Of a stretch of DNA of 64,000 nucleotides, positions 25,820-35,762 are shown piece by piece. The notes beneath the pieces are model-generated. The model saw nothing but the letters and a program-made list of their open reading frames with translations. It made no database searches and was not told where the DNA came from. The translations under genes and the position numbers were made by a program. This DNA comes from S015-6 sp964384945 (GTDB lineage Bacteria; Desulfobacterota; DSWW01): contig CAYLMK010000024.1 in the NCBI GenBank assembly GCA_964384945.1, positions 17,839 through 81,838 of the forward strand. The letters run 5' to 3'. The first letter of the stretch is position 1. Each line of letters starts with the position of its first letter.

Positions 25820-26290
25820 ATGAGCGAGAAGACGAGCCCCATGTTGGAGCTTTTCCGGGCACTCATCGGGAAGAAGCTCGAGGGCGCCCCGCCTTTTACC
25901 GCCTGGCTCGACGGGCGCATCGTCTCCTGCAATCCGGGCGAGATCGAGGTACGCTTCGCAACCCGGCCGGAGATGGCGAACCCGGCGGGCCTGCTCCACG
26001 GAGGCATACAGGCAGCCATCATGGACGACGCGATCGGGATGGCGTCCGCGACCTTGGAAGAGGAAGGCTTCATGCTCTCCATCGACCTGCACGTAAACTA
26101 TCTCGGGAAGATCGATGTGGGCCGGCCGGTCCTCGCCCGGGCACGTTTCGTAAGGTCCGGCCGGCGGGTGGCCCATGCGGTCTGCGAGCTTCTGGATGAG
26201 CAGGGAAAGGTCGTCTCCCGATGCGACGCAAACCTGATCAGGACGAACATCGAGCCCGAGTATCCAAGGAATCTTCCGGAGAAGCCCTGA
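25820..26290 (+). CDS. PaaI-type hotdog thioesterase
   Basis: A 156-residue single hotdog-fold protein. The central motif NPAGLLHGGIQAAIMDDAIG is the active-site helix of PaaI/acyl-CoA thioesterase II-like enzymes, which hydrolyse acyl- or aryl-CoA thioesters. It is first behind a strong promoter and 45 bases ahead of an M24 peptidase gene on the same strand. The substrate is unknown. Confidence 0.88.
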   Translation: MSEKTSPMLELFRALIGKKLEGAPPFTAWLDGRIVSCNPGEIEVRFATRPEMANPAGLLHGGIQAAIMDDAIGMASATLEEEGFMLSIDLHVNYLGKIDVGRPVLARARFVRSGRRVAHAVCELLDEQGKVVSRCDANLIRTNIEPEYPRNLPEKP

Positions 26291-26335
26291 GAAAACCTCT
26301 TTTCTTCACAAATAGGAAACCACGGGAGGACGGCC

Positions 26336-27505
26336 ATGGACGTGCACATCGATTACGTCAAGCGCATATCGAAGATCCAGGAGCGGATGGCATCGAAGGG
26401 GATCGACCTCCTGCTCGCCACCCGGGGGAAGAGCATCACCTACATCGGAGGGGCCTTCATCCCCTGGAGGAGCGTTGCCCTCGTCTCCAAGGACGGATAT
26501 GTGGGCCTGAACACTCTCCTCATGGATTTCGAGCGGATCAAGGATGACTCCTGGCTGGACAATGTGGTCGGTTGCGCCCCCCTTCCCGAGATGGAGCTCT
26601 GGGAGGTGACGGTCAAGCAGGTGAAGAAGCTGGGCTTCGAGGGGGCGACCATCGGCATCGAGCTGGGCCACTCCCCGCGCATGATCGCGGGCTATCTGTT
26701 CGCCACCGAGATGGAAATCCTGCGCGAGTCCCTGCCCAAGGCCAAGTTCGTCAACGCGCTCGATGTGATCGACCGCGTCACGTACGTAAAGGACCCGGAG
26801 GAGATCAAGCTCCTCAAGCAGGCGGCCGCCATCGCGGACGCGGCCCAGGAGCGGGTGAAGGAATCCCTCCGCGTGGGCATGAGCGAGATGGAGATCGCGG
26901 GCATCGGGGAACTGGAGATGCGCAGGCTGGGCAGCGAGTTCCACTGGCCCGTGACCGGCTCCTCGGAGATCGCTTCGGGCCACCGCACCTGGTACAACAT
27001 GGGCGGGTGCACGCCGCCCACGGAGAAGCTCCTGCAGCGGGGCGAGAACCTGCTCGTGGACATGCACCCCACCTACCGGCGCTACTACTCGGACCTCTCG
27101 CACAACTACCTGATCGGCAAGCCCACGATCGAGCAGGAGAAGCTCGCGGACGCCTACCTGCGGGCGGCGAACAAACTGATCACGAGCATGAAGGCGGGCG
27201 CGAAGATCGGCCAGGTCTGGCACGCGGTCAACGACGAAATCACCTCATCCGGGTATGCCCAATACACCTTGCCCGCCTTCGGGCACGGCATCGGCCTGAT
27301 CGGCCACGAATGGTATCCGCCGATCCTGAACAACGACGAGTTCCGGGACGTCGTGCTGGAAGAGAACGTGGTCGAGGTGGCCGCCCTGGTTATCAACGTG
27401 CCAAACGTGGGCGGCATGCGGCTCGAATGCCCGGTGCGGGTCACCTCCTCCGGCGGCGAGATGCTCACCAACACGCCCCTGGAATGGACGGTGCTGCCGG
27501 ACTGA
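26336..27505 (+). CDS. M24 family metallopeptidase (Xaa-Pro peptidase-like)
   Basis: A 389-residue creatinase/prolidase-fold enzyme. The C-terminal pita-bread domain shows metal ligands in VDMHPTYRRYYSDLSH, FGHGIGLIGHE, VVEVAALVINVPN and MRLECPVRV. Compared with methionine aminopeptidase, the E in the fourth position follows the longer Xaa-Pro type. It probably cleaves X-Pro peptides or related amides in the cytoplasm. GGGAGG lies upstream of the ATG. Operon with the thioesterase. Confidence 0.88.
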   Translation: MDVHIDYVKRISKIQERMASKGIDLLLATRGKSITYIGGAFIPWRSVALVSKDGYVGLNTLLMDFERIKDDSWLDNVVGCAPLPEMELWEVTVKQVKKLGFEGATIGIELGHSPRMIAGYLFATEMEILRESLPKAKFVNALDVIDRVTYVKDPEEIKLLKQAAAIADAAQERVKESLRVGMSEMEIAGIGELEMRRLGSEFHWPVTGSSEIASGHRTWYNMGGCTPPTEKLLQRGENLLVDMHPTYRRYYSDLSHNYLIGKPTIEQEKLADAYLRAANKLITSMKAGAKIGQVWHAVNDEITSSGYAQYTLPAFGHGIGLIGHEWYPPILNNDEFRDVVLEENVVEVAALVINVPNVGGMRLECPVRVTSSGGEMLTNTPLEWTVLPD

Positions 27506-27629
27506 GACGTCTGAAGAGTCTCCAGATCCTCTACACAAGGTTACAGCAAATCCTCGATCTTTTCGACTATTGAATGGTCAATTTGTATTGCAGATTGACT
27601 TTTCAGAGACATTTTTGCAGAATACCGTC

Positions 27630-28883
27630 ATGCTGGAGAGATACCTTTCAGCGCGCCTACCGAAGGGCCCTCCTCCGCGGCGCATTGTGGTTGTCACAGG
27701 TGCGCGCCAGGTTGGAAAAACCACCCTCGCCAGGCGACTCTATGAAGAGCGTTTTCGATATCTGAATCTCGATTCGCCAGGTGAACGGGCAAGGATCTCT
27801 GCCGTCCCTGCCGAGGGATGGCATCAGGCGGTAGGACCTGCCATCCTGGATGAAGTCCAGAAGGCGCCGATGCTCCTCGAGAAGCTCAAGTGGTCTTACG
27901 ATGAGGGAAGGCTGGATTTCTCCGTGCTGCTCGGCTCCTCCCGAATCACGCTCCTTGAGCGGGTGAGGGAGTCCCTGGCGGGCAGGATCTTTCTATACGA
28001 ACTCTGGCCTTTGACCGTCGGCGAACTGGCACCCCATTTCGGCGGCAGGAAACCGGAGCAGCCTCTCATCACCCGGCTGCTGGGCGGGCTGGACAGGCCG
28101 GATGCGCTTTCGGATTCACTTAAGCCGGCATGGGTCGGCCAGCAAGCCGGCGCCGCCCAATCCGCCCTCCTGCACCTGCTCCAGTGGGGGGGGTTGCCTT
28201 CCTTGCTCCAGTATGCGGATCAGGAAAGGCTTGCGTGGTTGGACGCCTATCAGGCCACCTACCTGGAGCGGGATCTCGCGGACCTGGCAAGGCTGAGAGA
28301 CCTCGATCCTTTCAGCGCATGCCATCGCTTGGCCTCCTTGCGTACCGCCAGCATACTGTCTTATTCGGAGATTGCACGGGACGCCGGCCTCCCCGTCACC
28401 ACCGTCCGTCGCTATCTTGGCTACCTGGAGTTGTCCTACCAGACCTTCCGGCTGAACCCGTGGACGAAGAATCCCAGTGTGAGATTCATCAAGAGTCCCA
28501 AACTGATCTGGTGCGACCTCGGGGTCCAGCGAGTCCTGTCCGGTCAAACAGGGGGGCTCACGGGACAGCAGTACGAAAGCGCCATCATCTCTCAGTTGTT
28601 GATTCACCTCTGGTCCCTCGGAATACGCGCAACACCTTCCTTCCTTCGGACTTCGGGAGGAACGGAAGTGGATCTGCTGCTGGAAAGCCAGCATGGAATC
28701 CTGGCGGTCGAGATCAAGAACCGGCCCAAGGTCACGGAAAGGGACGCCGTTTCTGTCGAGCGAGCCGGAAGGCTGATGAATGGGGCCTACCGAGCCGGGC
28801 TTGTCGTATACCGCGGCAACGAGGTCGGTCAGATCGGCGGATCTGTCCATGCAGTCCCTGACTGGGTTCTCCTCGGAACATAA
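27630..28883 (+). CDS. DUF4143 AAA-type ATPase
   Basis: A 417-residue ATPase of the archaeal-type AAA_14/DUF4143 family, often found as orphan or mobile genes. Walker A is GARQVGKTT near residue 25 and Walker B-like AILDEVQKAP near 72. The C-terminal DUF4143 domain contains a nuclease-like EVDLLLE...AVEIKNR core. Function unknown. The start is uncertain: ATG 27630 gives the family N-terminus but lacks a clear ribosome-binding site; an in-frame TTG at 27570 exists. The AT-rich region just upstream (27545-27625) suggests a separate acquisition. Confidence 0.85.
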   Translation: MLERYLSARLPKGPPPRRIVVVTGARQVGKTTLARRLYEERFRYLNLDSPGERARISAVPAEGWHQAVGPAILDEVQKAPMLLEKLKWSYDEGRLDFSVLLGSSRITLLERVRESLAGRIFLYELWPLTVGELAPHFGGRKPEQPLITRLLGGLDRPDALSDSLKPAWVGQQAGAAQSALLHLLQWGGLPSLLQYADQERLAWLDAYQATYLERDLADLARLRDLDPFSACHRLASLRTASILSYSEIARDAGLPVTTVRRYLGYLELSYQTFRLNPWTKNPSVRFIKSPKLIWCDLGVQRVLSGQTGGLTGQQYESAIISQLLIHLWSLGIRATPSFLRTSGGTEVDLLLESQHGILAVEIKNRPKVTERDAVSVERAGRLMNGAYRAGLVVYRGNEVGQIGGSVHAVPDWVLLGT

Positions 28884-29045
28884 GCAACAATGGTTATTCG
28901 CTTCAGGTCGGGCTTGACCCTGACCAGAAAGCGACTGTACCGTGTGCATTCTCGGGTTCGCTTTCCCGGAGAGGGTGATCCTCGACCGGGCCGAGGCAAG
29001 GGACAGGTCTGACCGGCGCTTGCAGACGGGCCGATCCCCGGAAGG

Positions 29046-31049
29046 CTACCGGATGGAGCGGCCGGCGGCGAAGCCCTGGTGCACGGCCTCGAAGGCCTTG
29101 GCCGGCGTCCTGGCGTCCCCCACCACCAGGACGGCCACGCCCTTCTTCTCCAGGGCCTCCTGCAGCGGGTTGTGGGCCCGCGCGCCGGCAGCCAGGACCA
29201 CCGTGTCGGCCGGAATCTCCTGGACGCCGTCGCCGGTCTCTATCTTCACGGATGAATCGGTGATCTCCAGGGCCCTGGCGGCCGTCCGGAACTCGATCCC
29301 GGCCCTCTGCGCATCCTGGAGCATGGGCCACCGGGTGGACCTCCCGATGTCCTTGCCGACCTTTTCGATCATCTCCAGAACCACCACCTCCTTGGTTCCG
29401 CGGCTCGCCAGCTCGTAGAGATCTTCGGGGGCCTCTGCCTTGTTCAGAAGCAGGAACTTGAGCGCATCGCCCGACAGGGTTCCCTTTTCTGCAAGCAGAA
29501 GCGCGGTCTCGACCCCCACGGCGCCGCCTCCGATGATCACGACCCGCCTTCCCGTGCGTGCCCGGCCCGCGAGCACGTCCCAGGCCTGCACCACGTGAGG
29601 CAGGTCCGCGCCGGGGATCGGCGGCTTGATCGGGACCGCGCCGGTGGCAAGGATCACGGCCTGGGGTCCCTCCTCTTCGACCAGGGACACATCCACCGGC
29701 CGGTTGAGCACGATCCTCACGCCCCGGGCGACGAGCTGGTTCTGCAGATCCCTGGCGAGCTGAACGAACTCGTACCGGCCCGGAGGCGCACCGGCCAGAT
29801 GGAGCTGGCCGCCCAGCCTGTCCGATTTCTCGTAGATCGCAACTTCGTGGCCCATGTCGGCCGCCGCCGCCGCAGCGCTCATCCCGGCGGCCCCGCCGCC
29901 GACGACCATGACCTTCTTCGGCGCTTTCGCCTTTTCGGGCAGGGTCTCCCGCTCGCGGCCCGCCCGCGGATTGCAGAGACACTGGACCGGCTCGAGCTTG
30001 AACAGGTTGTCGAAACAACCCTGCGCACAGGCGATGCAGTGCACGATCTGGCTCCCGCGGCCGGTCCTGGCCTTCTCCGGCAGGTAGGGATCTGCGATCA
30101 GGGGGCGGCCCATGGCCACCATGTCGCACACGCCGTCCCCGATCATCTCGCGGGCGAGGTCCGGATCGTTGATGCGGTGGCTGGCGATCACCGGAACGTC
30201 CACCGCCTCCTTGATGCCTCTGGCGAGGTAAGCAAAGACGCCGCGCGGGACCTCGGCCACGATCTGAGGCACCCGGGCCTCGTGCCACCCCACGTTCACG
30301 CAGATGGCATCCACCCCCACGGCGACCAGGTTTCTGGCGTACTCCTGGAGTTCCTTCCTCCCCAACCCGCCGGGCATGTACTCGTTCCCGTTGATCCGGA
30401 CGACCAGAGGGAAGTCGGCCCCGGTCTGCTTCTTGATCGACCGCATCACATCGAGGCCGAAGCGCATCCGGTTCTCGAAGGACCCCCCGTACCGGTCGGC
30501 GCGCTTGTTGGACACCTCGGAGAGAAACTGGCTGATCAGGTAGCCCGTTGCGCTCAGGACCTCCACGGCGTCGTAGCCCGCCTTCTTGACCCGGAGGGCT
30601 GCCTGTCCGAAGTTTCGGATGATCTGCTCGATCTCCTCGAGGCTCAACTCCCGAGGCGTCTCCTTGGTCATTCGGGACGCCACGGCGGAAGGGGCGACCG
30701 GCTGCTTTCCATCGAGGAAGAAGGAGAAATTGTATCGACCTGCGTGGTTGAGCTGGACCGAAGCGCGCGCACCGTTGTCCTTTATCGCCCGGGCCAGCCG
30801 GGCCAGCCCGGGAATGAACTCGTCCCTGTGCGCGCCGATGTTGGTTGCGCTTCCGGACAGCTCGTCGACCGTCGCATACCCGACCGCGATCAGCCCTGCC
30901 CCGCCCCGGGCCCGCTCGGCATAGAAGTCCACGAGCTGATCGGTCACTTCCTGCTTTCTGGCCATGTTCAGATGCATGGCAGGCATGAAGATCCTGTTCT
31001 TGATCTCGAGTCCGTGAATGTGAATCGGCTCGAACAGCAGATCCTTCAT
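29046..31049 (-). CDS. 2,4-dienoyl-CoA reductase / old-yellow-enzyme family Fe-S flavoprotein
   Basis: A 667-residue FadH/BaiCD-type enzyme. Residues 1-330: FMN TIM-barrel (start LFEPIHIHGLEIKNRIFMPA, active-site VQLNHAGRY). Residues about 335-360: CIACAQGCFDNLF and CLCNP, binding a [4Fe-4S] cluster. Residues about 380-660: FAD/NAD(P)H domains with VMVVGGGAAGMSAA and VVIIGGGAVGVETA. It reduces enoyl-CoA, enone or aromatic double bonds with NAD(P)H. Relatives act on unsaturated fatty acyl-CoA, bile acids and trimethylamine; the substrate here is unknown. It is monocistronic. Confidence 0.9.
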   Translation of the reverse strand: MKDLLFEPIHIHGLEIKNRIFMPAMHLNMARKQEVTDQLVDFYAERARGGAGLIAVGYATVDELSGSATNIGAHRDEFIPGLARLARAIKDNGARASVQLNHAGRYNFSFFLDGKQPVAPSAVASRMTKETPRELSLEEIEQIIRNFGQAALRVKKAGYDAVEVLSATGYLISQFLSEVSNKRADRYGGSFENRMRFGLDVMRSIKKQTGADFPLVVRINGNEYMPGGLGRKELQEYARNLVAVGVDAICVNVGWHEARVPQIVAEVPRGVFAYLARGIKEAVDVPVIASHRINDPDLAREMIGDGVCDMVAMGRPLIADPYLPEKARTGRGSQIVHCIACAQGCFDNLFKLEPVQCLCNPRAGRERETLPEKAKAPKKVMVVGGGAAGMSAAAAAADMGHEVAIYEKSDRLGGQLHLAGAPPGRYEFVQLARDLQNQLVARGVRIVLNRPVDVSLVEEEGPQAVILATGAVPIKPPIPGADLPHVVQAWDVLAGRARTGRRVVIIGGGAVGVETALLLAEKGTLSGDALKFLLLNKAEAPEDLYELASRGTKEVVVLEMIEKVGKDIGRSTRWPMLQDAQRAGIEFRTAARALEITDSSVKIETGDGVQEIPADTVVLAAGARAHNPLQEALEKKGVAVLVVGDARTPAKAFEAVHQGFAAGRSIR

Positions 31050-31399
31050 CTTCGCCCCTCCCAGGGTATCTCTCCGTTTCGGTTGCGCTTGCCGGGATTC
31101 GGCACACTACGAGGTAACGGAGGGATTATAAGGAAAGGGCCGGCCGGTTATCAATTTTGGGTCGGGTGGAGAGCCAAGAGCCGACGGGTAATTACCCCCC
31201 AAAGGGGTCCGGGGGACCGCCACGCTTCGCCCACGGCATCCGCAAGCGGGAGATATTCCAGAGGGGTCGGGGGCCTACCGAAGGGCAGAGGAACGAGGAG
31301 AGCGTGGCGGAACCAGGCCAGGTGCCCGGTCTTCCGGACCGTGCGCCCGGCCTGGTTCGGTGAAGGAGAGCCTCCCGTTTCAGCGCCGCCCTCAGAGGG
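31050..31399. other. Intergenic region between the reductase and FHA genes
   Basis: No convincing gene. It contains C/G-rich blocks near 31193-31225 and the large hairpin at 31310-31358; nothing else is recognised. Confidence 0.5.
31310..31358 (-). terminator. Large hairpin downstream of the FHA gene
   Basis: GAACCAGGCC (31310-31319) pairs with GGCCTGGTTC (31349-31358); the inside can also pair partly (GGT/ACC). It lies 42 bases after the FHA stop on the minus strand. There is no T-run, so Rho-independent termination is doubtful. Confidence 0.4.
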
Positions 31400-32452
31400 C
31401 TAGCCGTGAATGGGCGTGAAATCCACCCGGAGGTTTAGGTTTCCGAGCCGGATCACGTCGTTGTGGTTCAGCTCCGAAACCTTGGACTGGATGCCGTTCA
31501 CATAGCTGCGGCCCAGCACGTCCAGGTTCTCAAGGAAGTACTTCCGATCCTTGAAGAAGACCCTCGCATGGGATTCGGAGATGCCTTGGTCCGTCAGCAT
31601 CACGTCGGTATTCGGCGAACTGCCGAGCATGATGTCGGCAGGGATCAACGGAACGCGGTCCCCCTTGCGGCTCCCGTCCAGGATGGTGAGATACCCCTGC
31701 GGGTAGGAAGAGGATACGCTGGCCGGCTTGACAGTTCCCAAGCCGCTCGGGACATAGGCCGGGTCCGCGGCATACGAATTCTCGTTCCCCTTCTCTTCCT
31801 CCTTCCATGACACAGGATCCGGGGCGTTCTCCTCAAGCATCGGAAGGGGGGTGTCGTCTTCCGGCTCGGGTTCGGGCGCCTCTTCCGCCTCCTCGGCCTC
31901 TTCCTGCACGAAGGCGTACCTCACCGGAGGGGAGACCTGTTTCGCTTTCGGAGCCGCCGTCCCGGGGATGCCGTCGAAGCCGATGATGACATACTGGTCC
32001 AGGACCTCTTCCAACCGGTCCAGGCGCTCCATGCTCCCGGAGAGCTGCTTCTTCAGGTCCCTGATCTCGCCCTGAATGTGGTCTTCTTCATATTCCCCCA
32101 CGATCCTGCGGAACCGCAGCTCTTTGAGCCGGTCCCTCAGCTTCTGGCAGATGCTCTCAAGGACCTCCTTTTCCGAGAGCTGTTCCTCATAGGCCTTCCG
32201 GAAACTCTCTTTGCGGCCCTCCAGCTTCTCGTCGACCATGGCTTTCTGCTTGCGATAGCCTGCCTGGACCTCCTGCAGGATATAGGGCGGAACCATGTCG
32301 CTGTACTTGTCCGCCTTCTCGATCAGGCGGGCGAACCGGTCGGACTCCTCCAGGAGACGGGAGAACTCCTTCAGGCTCTGAAGGGACTCCTCGGTCGCCT
32401 CGGCAGGGCCGGCAACCTCGGACAAGGCCGCATTCGAAGCTGCCTGTGTCAT
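31400..32452 (-). CDS. FHA-domain protein with coiled coil
   Basis: A 350-residue cytoplasmic protein. Residues about 60-150 are charged coiled coil; 190-240 is an acidic low-complexity linker (EEAEEAEEAPEPEPEDD); 250-345 is a forkhead-associated domain with core IMLGSSPNTDVMLTDQGISE and SHARVFF, which binds phosphothreonine peptides. AAGGAG precedes the ATG. It is downstream of the GspE/PilB-type ATPase and may couple a Ser/Thr kinase signal to that machine, as FHA proteins do in secretion systems; no kinase is in the window. Confidence 0.85.
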   Translation of the reverse strand: MTQAASNAALSEVAGPAEATEESLQSLKEFSRLLEESDRFARLIEKADKYSDMVPPYILQEVQAGYRKQKAMVDEKLEGRKESFRKAYEEQLSEKEVLESICQKLRDRLKELRFRRIVGEYEEDHIQGEIRDLKKQLSGSMERLDRLEEVLDQYVIIGFDGIPGTAAPKAKQVSPPVRYAFVQEEAEEAEEAPEPEPEDDTPLPMLEENAPDPVSWKEEEKGNENSYAADPAYVPSGLGTVKPASVSSSYPQGYLTILDGSRKGDRVPLIPADIMLGSSPNTDVMLTDQGISESHARVFFKDRKYFLENLDVLGRSYVNGIQSKVSELNHNDVIRLGNLNLRVDFTPIHG

Positions 32453-32700
32453 GGTACTCTCCTTCCTCTATGGGTTAACGACTGCGTCGCCTCTCTTCGA
32501 AACGGATGAGGAACGACAGAGCAAGCTCTGTGCCGAATTCGTAACCTGTCCGAAACCGCCTGCCGAACCGGCCGGATCCATGCAGAAAAACTCCAATGAG
32601 ACCGGCCGATTGAGAGCTCTCCGAGGCCCTCTCGTCTCTGCGGTCCCGGTTCCCGCCGGGCGGCGCGGATCCTGGCTGCCTGCGTCAACGGCTTGACGGG

Positions 32701-34641
32701 TCATGCCGTCTGCTCCTTGCCCATGGAGATGATCTTCGGGGGCTTCGCCGTTTGGGCCGATACCGCGCCGCGCACGGGGGCCGCACAGTAGGCGCAGAAC
32801 TTCCACTTGGAATCGACGGTCTTGCTGCACGAGGGGCAGGTCTGGATCAGCCTCTTTCCGCATTCCGGGCAGACAATGTAGTCCGAGCCGAGGATCGCGC
32901 CGCAGGCCGGGCAGAGGCTCCCGAAGTCTTCATCGGTCTGAATGGCCCGCAGCACCTCCTCCACCGTCGTCACACCCTTCATGAGTTGCTCGACCCCTGC
33001 GTAAGGCAGCGTCTTCATCCCCTCGGCCACCGCGATCTGCCGGATCTGCCCCTCCGGCGCATCCGCGGCGATCGCCTCCTTCAGCTTCTGACTGAGGACC
33101 ATCATCTCATAGATCCCGAGCCTGCCTTTGTACCCCGTGTCGCCGCACCGGCTGCAGCCCCTGCCCCGGAAGAAGGTGTGTCCCTTGATCTGCCTCGGGG
33201 TCAGCGCAAGCCCCCTCAGGCTGTCCTCGCTGGGCTGGTAGGCCTCCTTGCAGAAGGGGCAGATCAACCGGACCAGCCTCTGGGCGATGATGCCGATGAT
33301 CGTGGAGGAGATCAGGTACGACGGAACTCCGAGATCCCTCAGGCGTGTGATCGTGGCGGCCGTGTTGTTCGTGTGGATCGTGCTGAACACGAGATGCCCG
33401 GTGAGGGACGCCTGCATGGCGATCGTGGCCGTGGTCACGTCCCGCATCTCGCCCACCATGATCACGTCAGGGTCCTGCCTGAGGAGCGACCGCAGGACGC
33501 CCGCAAAGGTGCGGCCTGCCTTCTCGTCCACCCCGACCTGGTTGATGTCCGCCAGCTCGTACTCGATCGGATCCTCGATGGTGCTGACATTCTTCTCTAC
33601 ATCGGCGATGTGGGACAGGGCCGTGTAGAGGGTCGTGGTCTTTCCGCTCCCGGTGGGCCCGGTCACCAGGATGATGCCCTGGGGCTTTGTGATGAGAGAG
33701 ACGAATTTGTCCCGTGTCTCCTTGTCCAGGCCCAGCTTTTCCAGGCCGATGAGAGAGCCCTCCGAGTCGAGGATCCGGATAACGACCTTCTCGCCGTGAG
33801 CGGTGGGCAACGTGGACACGCGAAGGTCGAGGTTTCTGTTTCCCAGCTTGACCGCGATCCTGCCGTCCTGCGGGATCCTTCTCTCCGCGATGTCCATGTT
33901 CGACATGATCTTCAGGCGCGAGACGATGGCCCCATGAACCGAATGGGGCAGTTCGAGGTCCACCCGAAGGGCCCCGTCCACCCGGTTTCTCACGATGATC
34001 TTGTTCTTTCTGGGTTCGATGTGGATGTCCGAGGCCCTCTCCTCCACGGCCCTCGTGATGATCAGGTTCACCATCCGGATGATCGGCGCCGCCTCGCTCT
34101 GCTTCTTCAGATCCGCGATTTCCGCGTGCCTCTCCTTCTCCTCTTCCAGGACCTCCACCTGCTCCGGGACGATGTCGCTCACAAGGGAGTCGACCGAGGC
34201 GTCCACGTTGTAGTGCTTTTCGATGGCCCAGATGATGTCGCTCGTGGTGGAGATGTGGGGCTGGATCCGGTAGCCGGTTGCGAATTGCAGGTCCTCCAGA
34301 GCATCGTGGCAGAAGGGATCGGCCATCGCGATGTGAAGTTCCCGTCCCCGCACCCGGATGGGAACGATCTGGTGCCTTTGGGCCAGCTTCTCGGAGATGA
34401 TCTTGACCGCCTCCGGCTCGATGGCCGCGCTCTTCAGGTCGATGCACGGAATGCCGAGCTGGGAGGAAAGCGCGGCCGCGATGTCGTATTCGCTGCAGAT
34501 GCCCTTTGCGACGACCAGCTCGCCGATGCGCTTGTTGCTGCCTTTCTGTTCGGAGAGGATCTTCTCGAAGTCGTCCCGGCTCAGGAGCCCGGACTCGACG
34601 AGGAGTTCACCGATGCGCTTCTTCTTCGCGGAAACGGCCAA
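32701..34641 (-). CDS. GspE/PilB-family type II/IV pilus ATPase with C-terminal zinc ribbons
   Basis: A 646-residue secretion ATPase. N-terminal MshEN domain (KRIGELLVESGLLSRDDFEK), then AAA domain with Walker A GPTGSGKTTTLY, Asp box STIEDPIEYEL, Walker B DPDVIMVGEMRD, His box and the tetracysteine zinc site (CPFC...CSRCGDTGYKGR). Unusually, about 70 extra residues add two zinc ribbons: CPACG/CPECG and CPSC/CAYC. The start is TTG at 34641 with GGAG upstream. No pilin, PilC/GspF or secretin genes are nearby, so it is an isolated ATPase, perhaps MshE-like and c-di-GMP responsive through the MshEN motif. Confidence 0.92.
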   Translation of the reverse strand: MAVSAKKKRIGELLVESGLLSRDDFEKILSEQKGSNKRIGELVVAKGICSEYDIAAALSSQLGIPCIDLKSAAIEPEAVKIISEKLAQRHQIVPIRVRGRELHIAMADPFCHDALEDLQFATGYRIQPHISTTSDIIWAIEKHYNVDASVDSLVSDIVPEQVEVLEEEKERHAEIADLKKQSEAAPIIRMVNLIITRAVEERASDIHIEPRKNKIIVRNRVDGALRVDLELPHSVHGAIVSRLKIMSNMDIAERRIPQDGRIAVKLGNRNLDLRVSTLPTAHGEKVVIRILDSEGSLIGLEKLGLDKETRDKFVSLITKPQGIILVTGPTGSGKTTTLYTALSHIADVEKNVSTIEDPIEYELADINQVGVDEKAGRTFAGVLRSLLRQDPDVIMVGEMRDVTTATIAMQASLTGHLVFSTIHTNNTAATITRLRDLGVPSYLISSTIIGIIAQRLVRLICPFCKEAYQPSEDSLRGLALTPRQIKGHTFFRGRGCSRCGDTGYKGRLGIYEMMVLSQKLKEAIAADAPEGQIRQIAVAEGMKTLPYAGVEQLMKGVTTVEEVLRAIQTDEDFGSLCPACGAILGSDYIVCPECGKRLIQTCPSCSKTVDSKWKFCAYCAAPVRGAVSAQTAKPPKIISMGKEQTA

Positions 34642-34792
34642 TTGCAGCTCCTTTTCGCATGGGCCGGCGGCGGAGAGGCTTCTCCCAGAACACTCATCGG
34701 ACGTTTACCCGGATTTCTAAAGAGCAGGTTTTCTGGAAGGAAATGCCTTTCGGCTCGCCGAAGGAAGGGATGCAACCGGTGCCGGGCCCGCA

Positions 34793-35677
34793 TCAGAACC
34801 GGAAGATGTCGCGGAGCCCTTCGAGTTCCGAGAGGGCCTGGTCAAGGACCTTCTCGCAGATCTGCGGCTCCAGGCGTGCCCGGGAAAGGACCGCCTTCGC
34901 AAGGCTGCGCATATGTTCGCTCGCAGGGGCCCCGATCCCCGCCTCGATGCAAAGGGCATCGGCCACATACACGAGCCCTGCGACGACCGCCTGCCCCGAT
35001 TCCTTCTCCGGCTCGTGGTGCCAGCGGACGACTTCGGCCAGGTAGGCGGGTAGGTTCCAGTTCTCGAGCAGGCTTGCGCCGACCTCGGCATGATCGATCC
35101 CGAGAATCCGCCGTTCGGCCGAGGCCAGATCCGTCTGTTCCTTTTCGACCAGCTCCAGGATGGGGGCGGGATCCACATCTGCGAAGGTCCCGAGAACCAC
35201 CTTGCCGATATCGTGAAGCAGTCCGGCCGTGAACGTGTAGGCGGGGATCTTCGGGTGCAGGGCCTCCCCGAGGCGTCTGGAAACCGCACCCACGCCCATG
35301 AGATGATCCCACAGCTCGCCCGGAGAAAGGATGTACCCCCGCAGGGAGTGCTGCATCATCTTGCCGACCACCGAGGCCACCACAAGCTGGAAGATCTCGT
35401 TCCTGCCCAGCAGGAAAATGGCGTCACGGACCGTGCTGACCGCCCTCGAATAGCCGAAGTATGCGGAGTTGGCCAGCCGAAGGATGTTCGAGGTAAGGGA
35501 GGGATCGTATTCGATCCCTTGCGCCAGCTTCGCATTCGAGGCATCCGGGTCCTGGACGAGCCGGATGAGTTCCACGGACGCAGTGGGGATTGCCGCCACC
35601 GAAGAGAGCCTGGAAAGAATCTTCTCCCTGGGTGGTGCCCCTGCCGTCCCGCTTGCCCGAGTTTCCGCCGGATCCAT
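34793..35677 (-). CDS. HDOD-domain signalling protein
   Basis: A 294-residue single HDOD-domain protein (residues about 20-220): IPTASVELIRLVQDPDASNA, ANSAYFGYSRAVSTVRDAI, GLLHDIGKVVL with HD partly kept, RWHHEPEK. HDOD domains regulate gene expression, motility and type IV pili, usually without enzyme activity. It lies upstream of the ATPase gene on the same strand with 151 bases between. Confidence 0.88.
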   Translation of the reverse strand: MDPAETRASGTAGAPPREKILSRLSSVAAIPTASVELIRLVQDPDASNAKLAQGIEYDPSLTSNILRLANSAYFGYSRAVSTVRDAIFLLGRNEIFQLVVASVVGKMMQHSLRGYILSPGELWDHLMGVGAVSRRLGEALHPKIPAYTFTAGLLHDIGKVVLGTFADVDPAPILELVEKEQTDLASAERRILGIDHAEVGASLLENWNLPAYLAEVVRWHHEPEKESGQAVVAGLVYVADALCIEAGIGAPASEHMRSLAKAVLSRARLEPQICEKVLDQALSELEGLRDIFRF

Positions 35678-35762
35678 ACCGAGAACCCCGTCGCCTCTGT
35701 CTCCTGCGCCGGCTCATCCGCGTCGTTCCGCCACCCTCCCGATGGCAGGCCCTGCGGCGGTG

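Noticed and set aside
28025..28050. TGGCAC as a sigma-54 promoter
   Set aside because: Inside the DUF4143 gene and no TTGC at the correct distance; the same applies to TGGCAC at about 42119, 47820, 55834 and 58990.
32752..35232. An 826-residue plus-strand frame across the GspE and HDOD genes
   Set aside because: Runs through two well-supported minus-strand genes and is compositionally biased.
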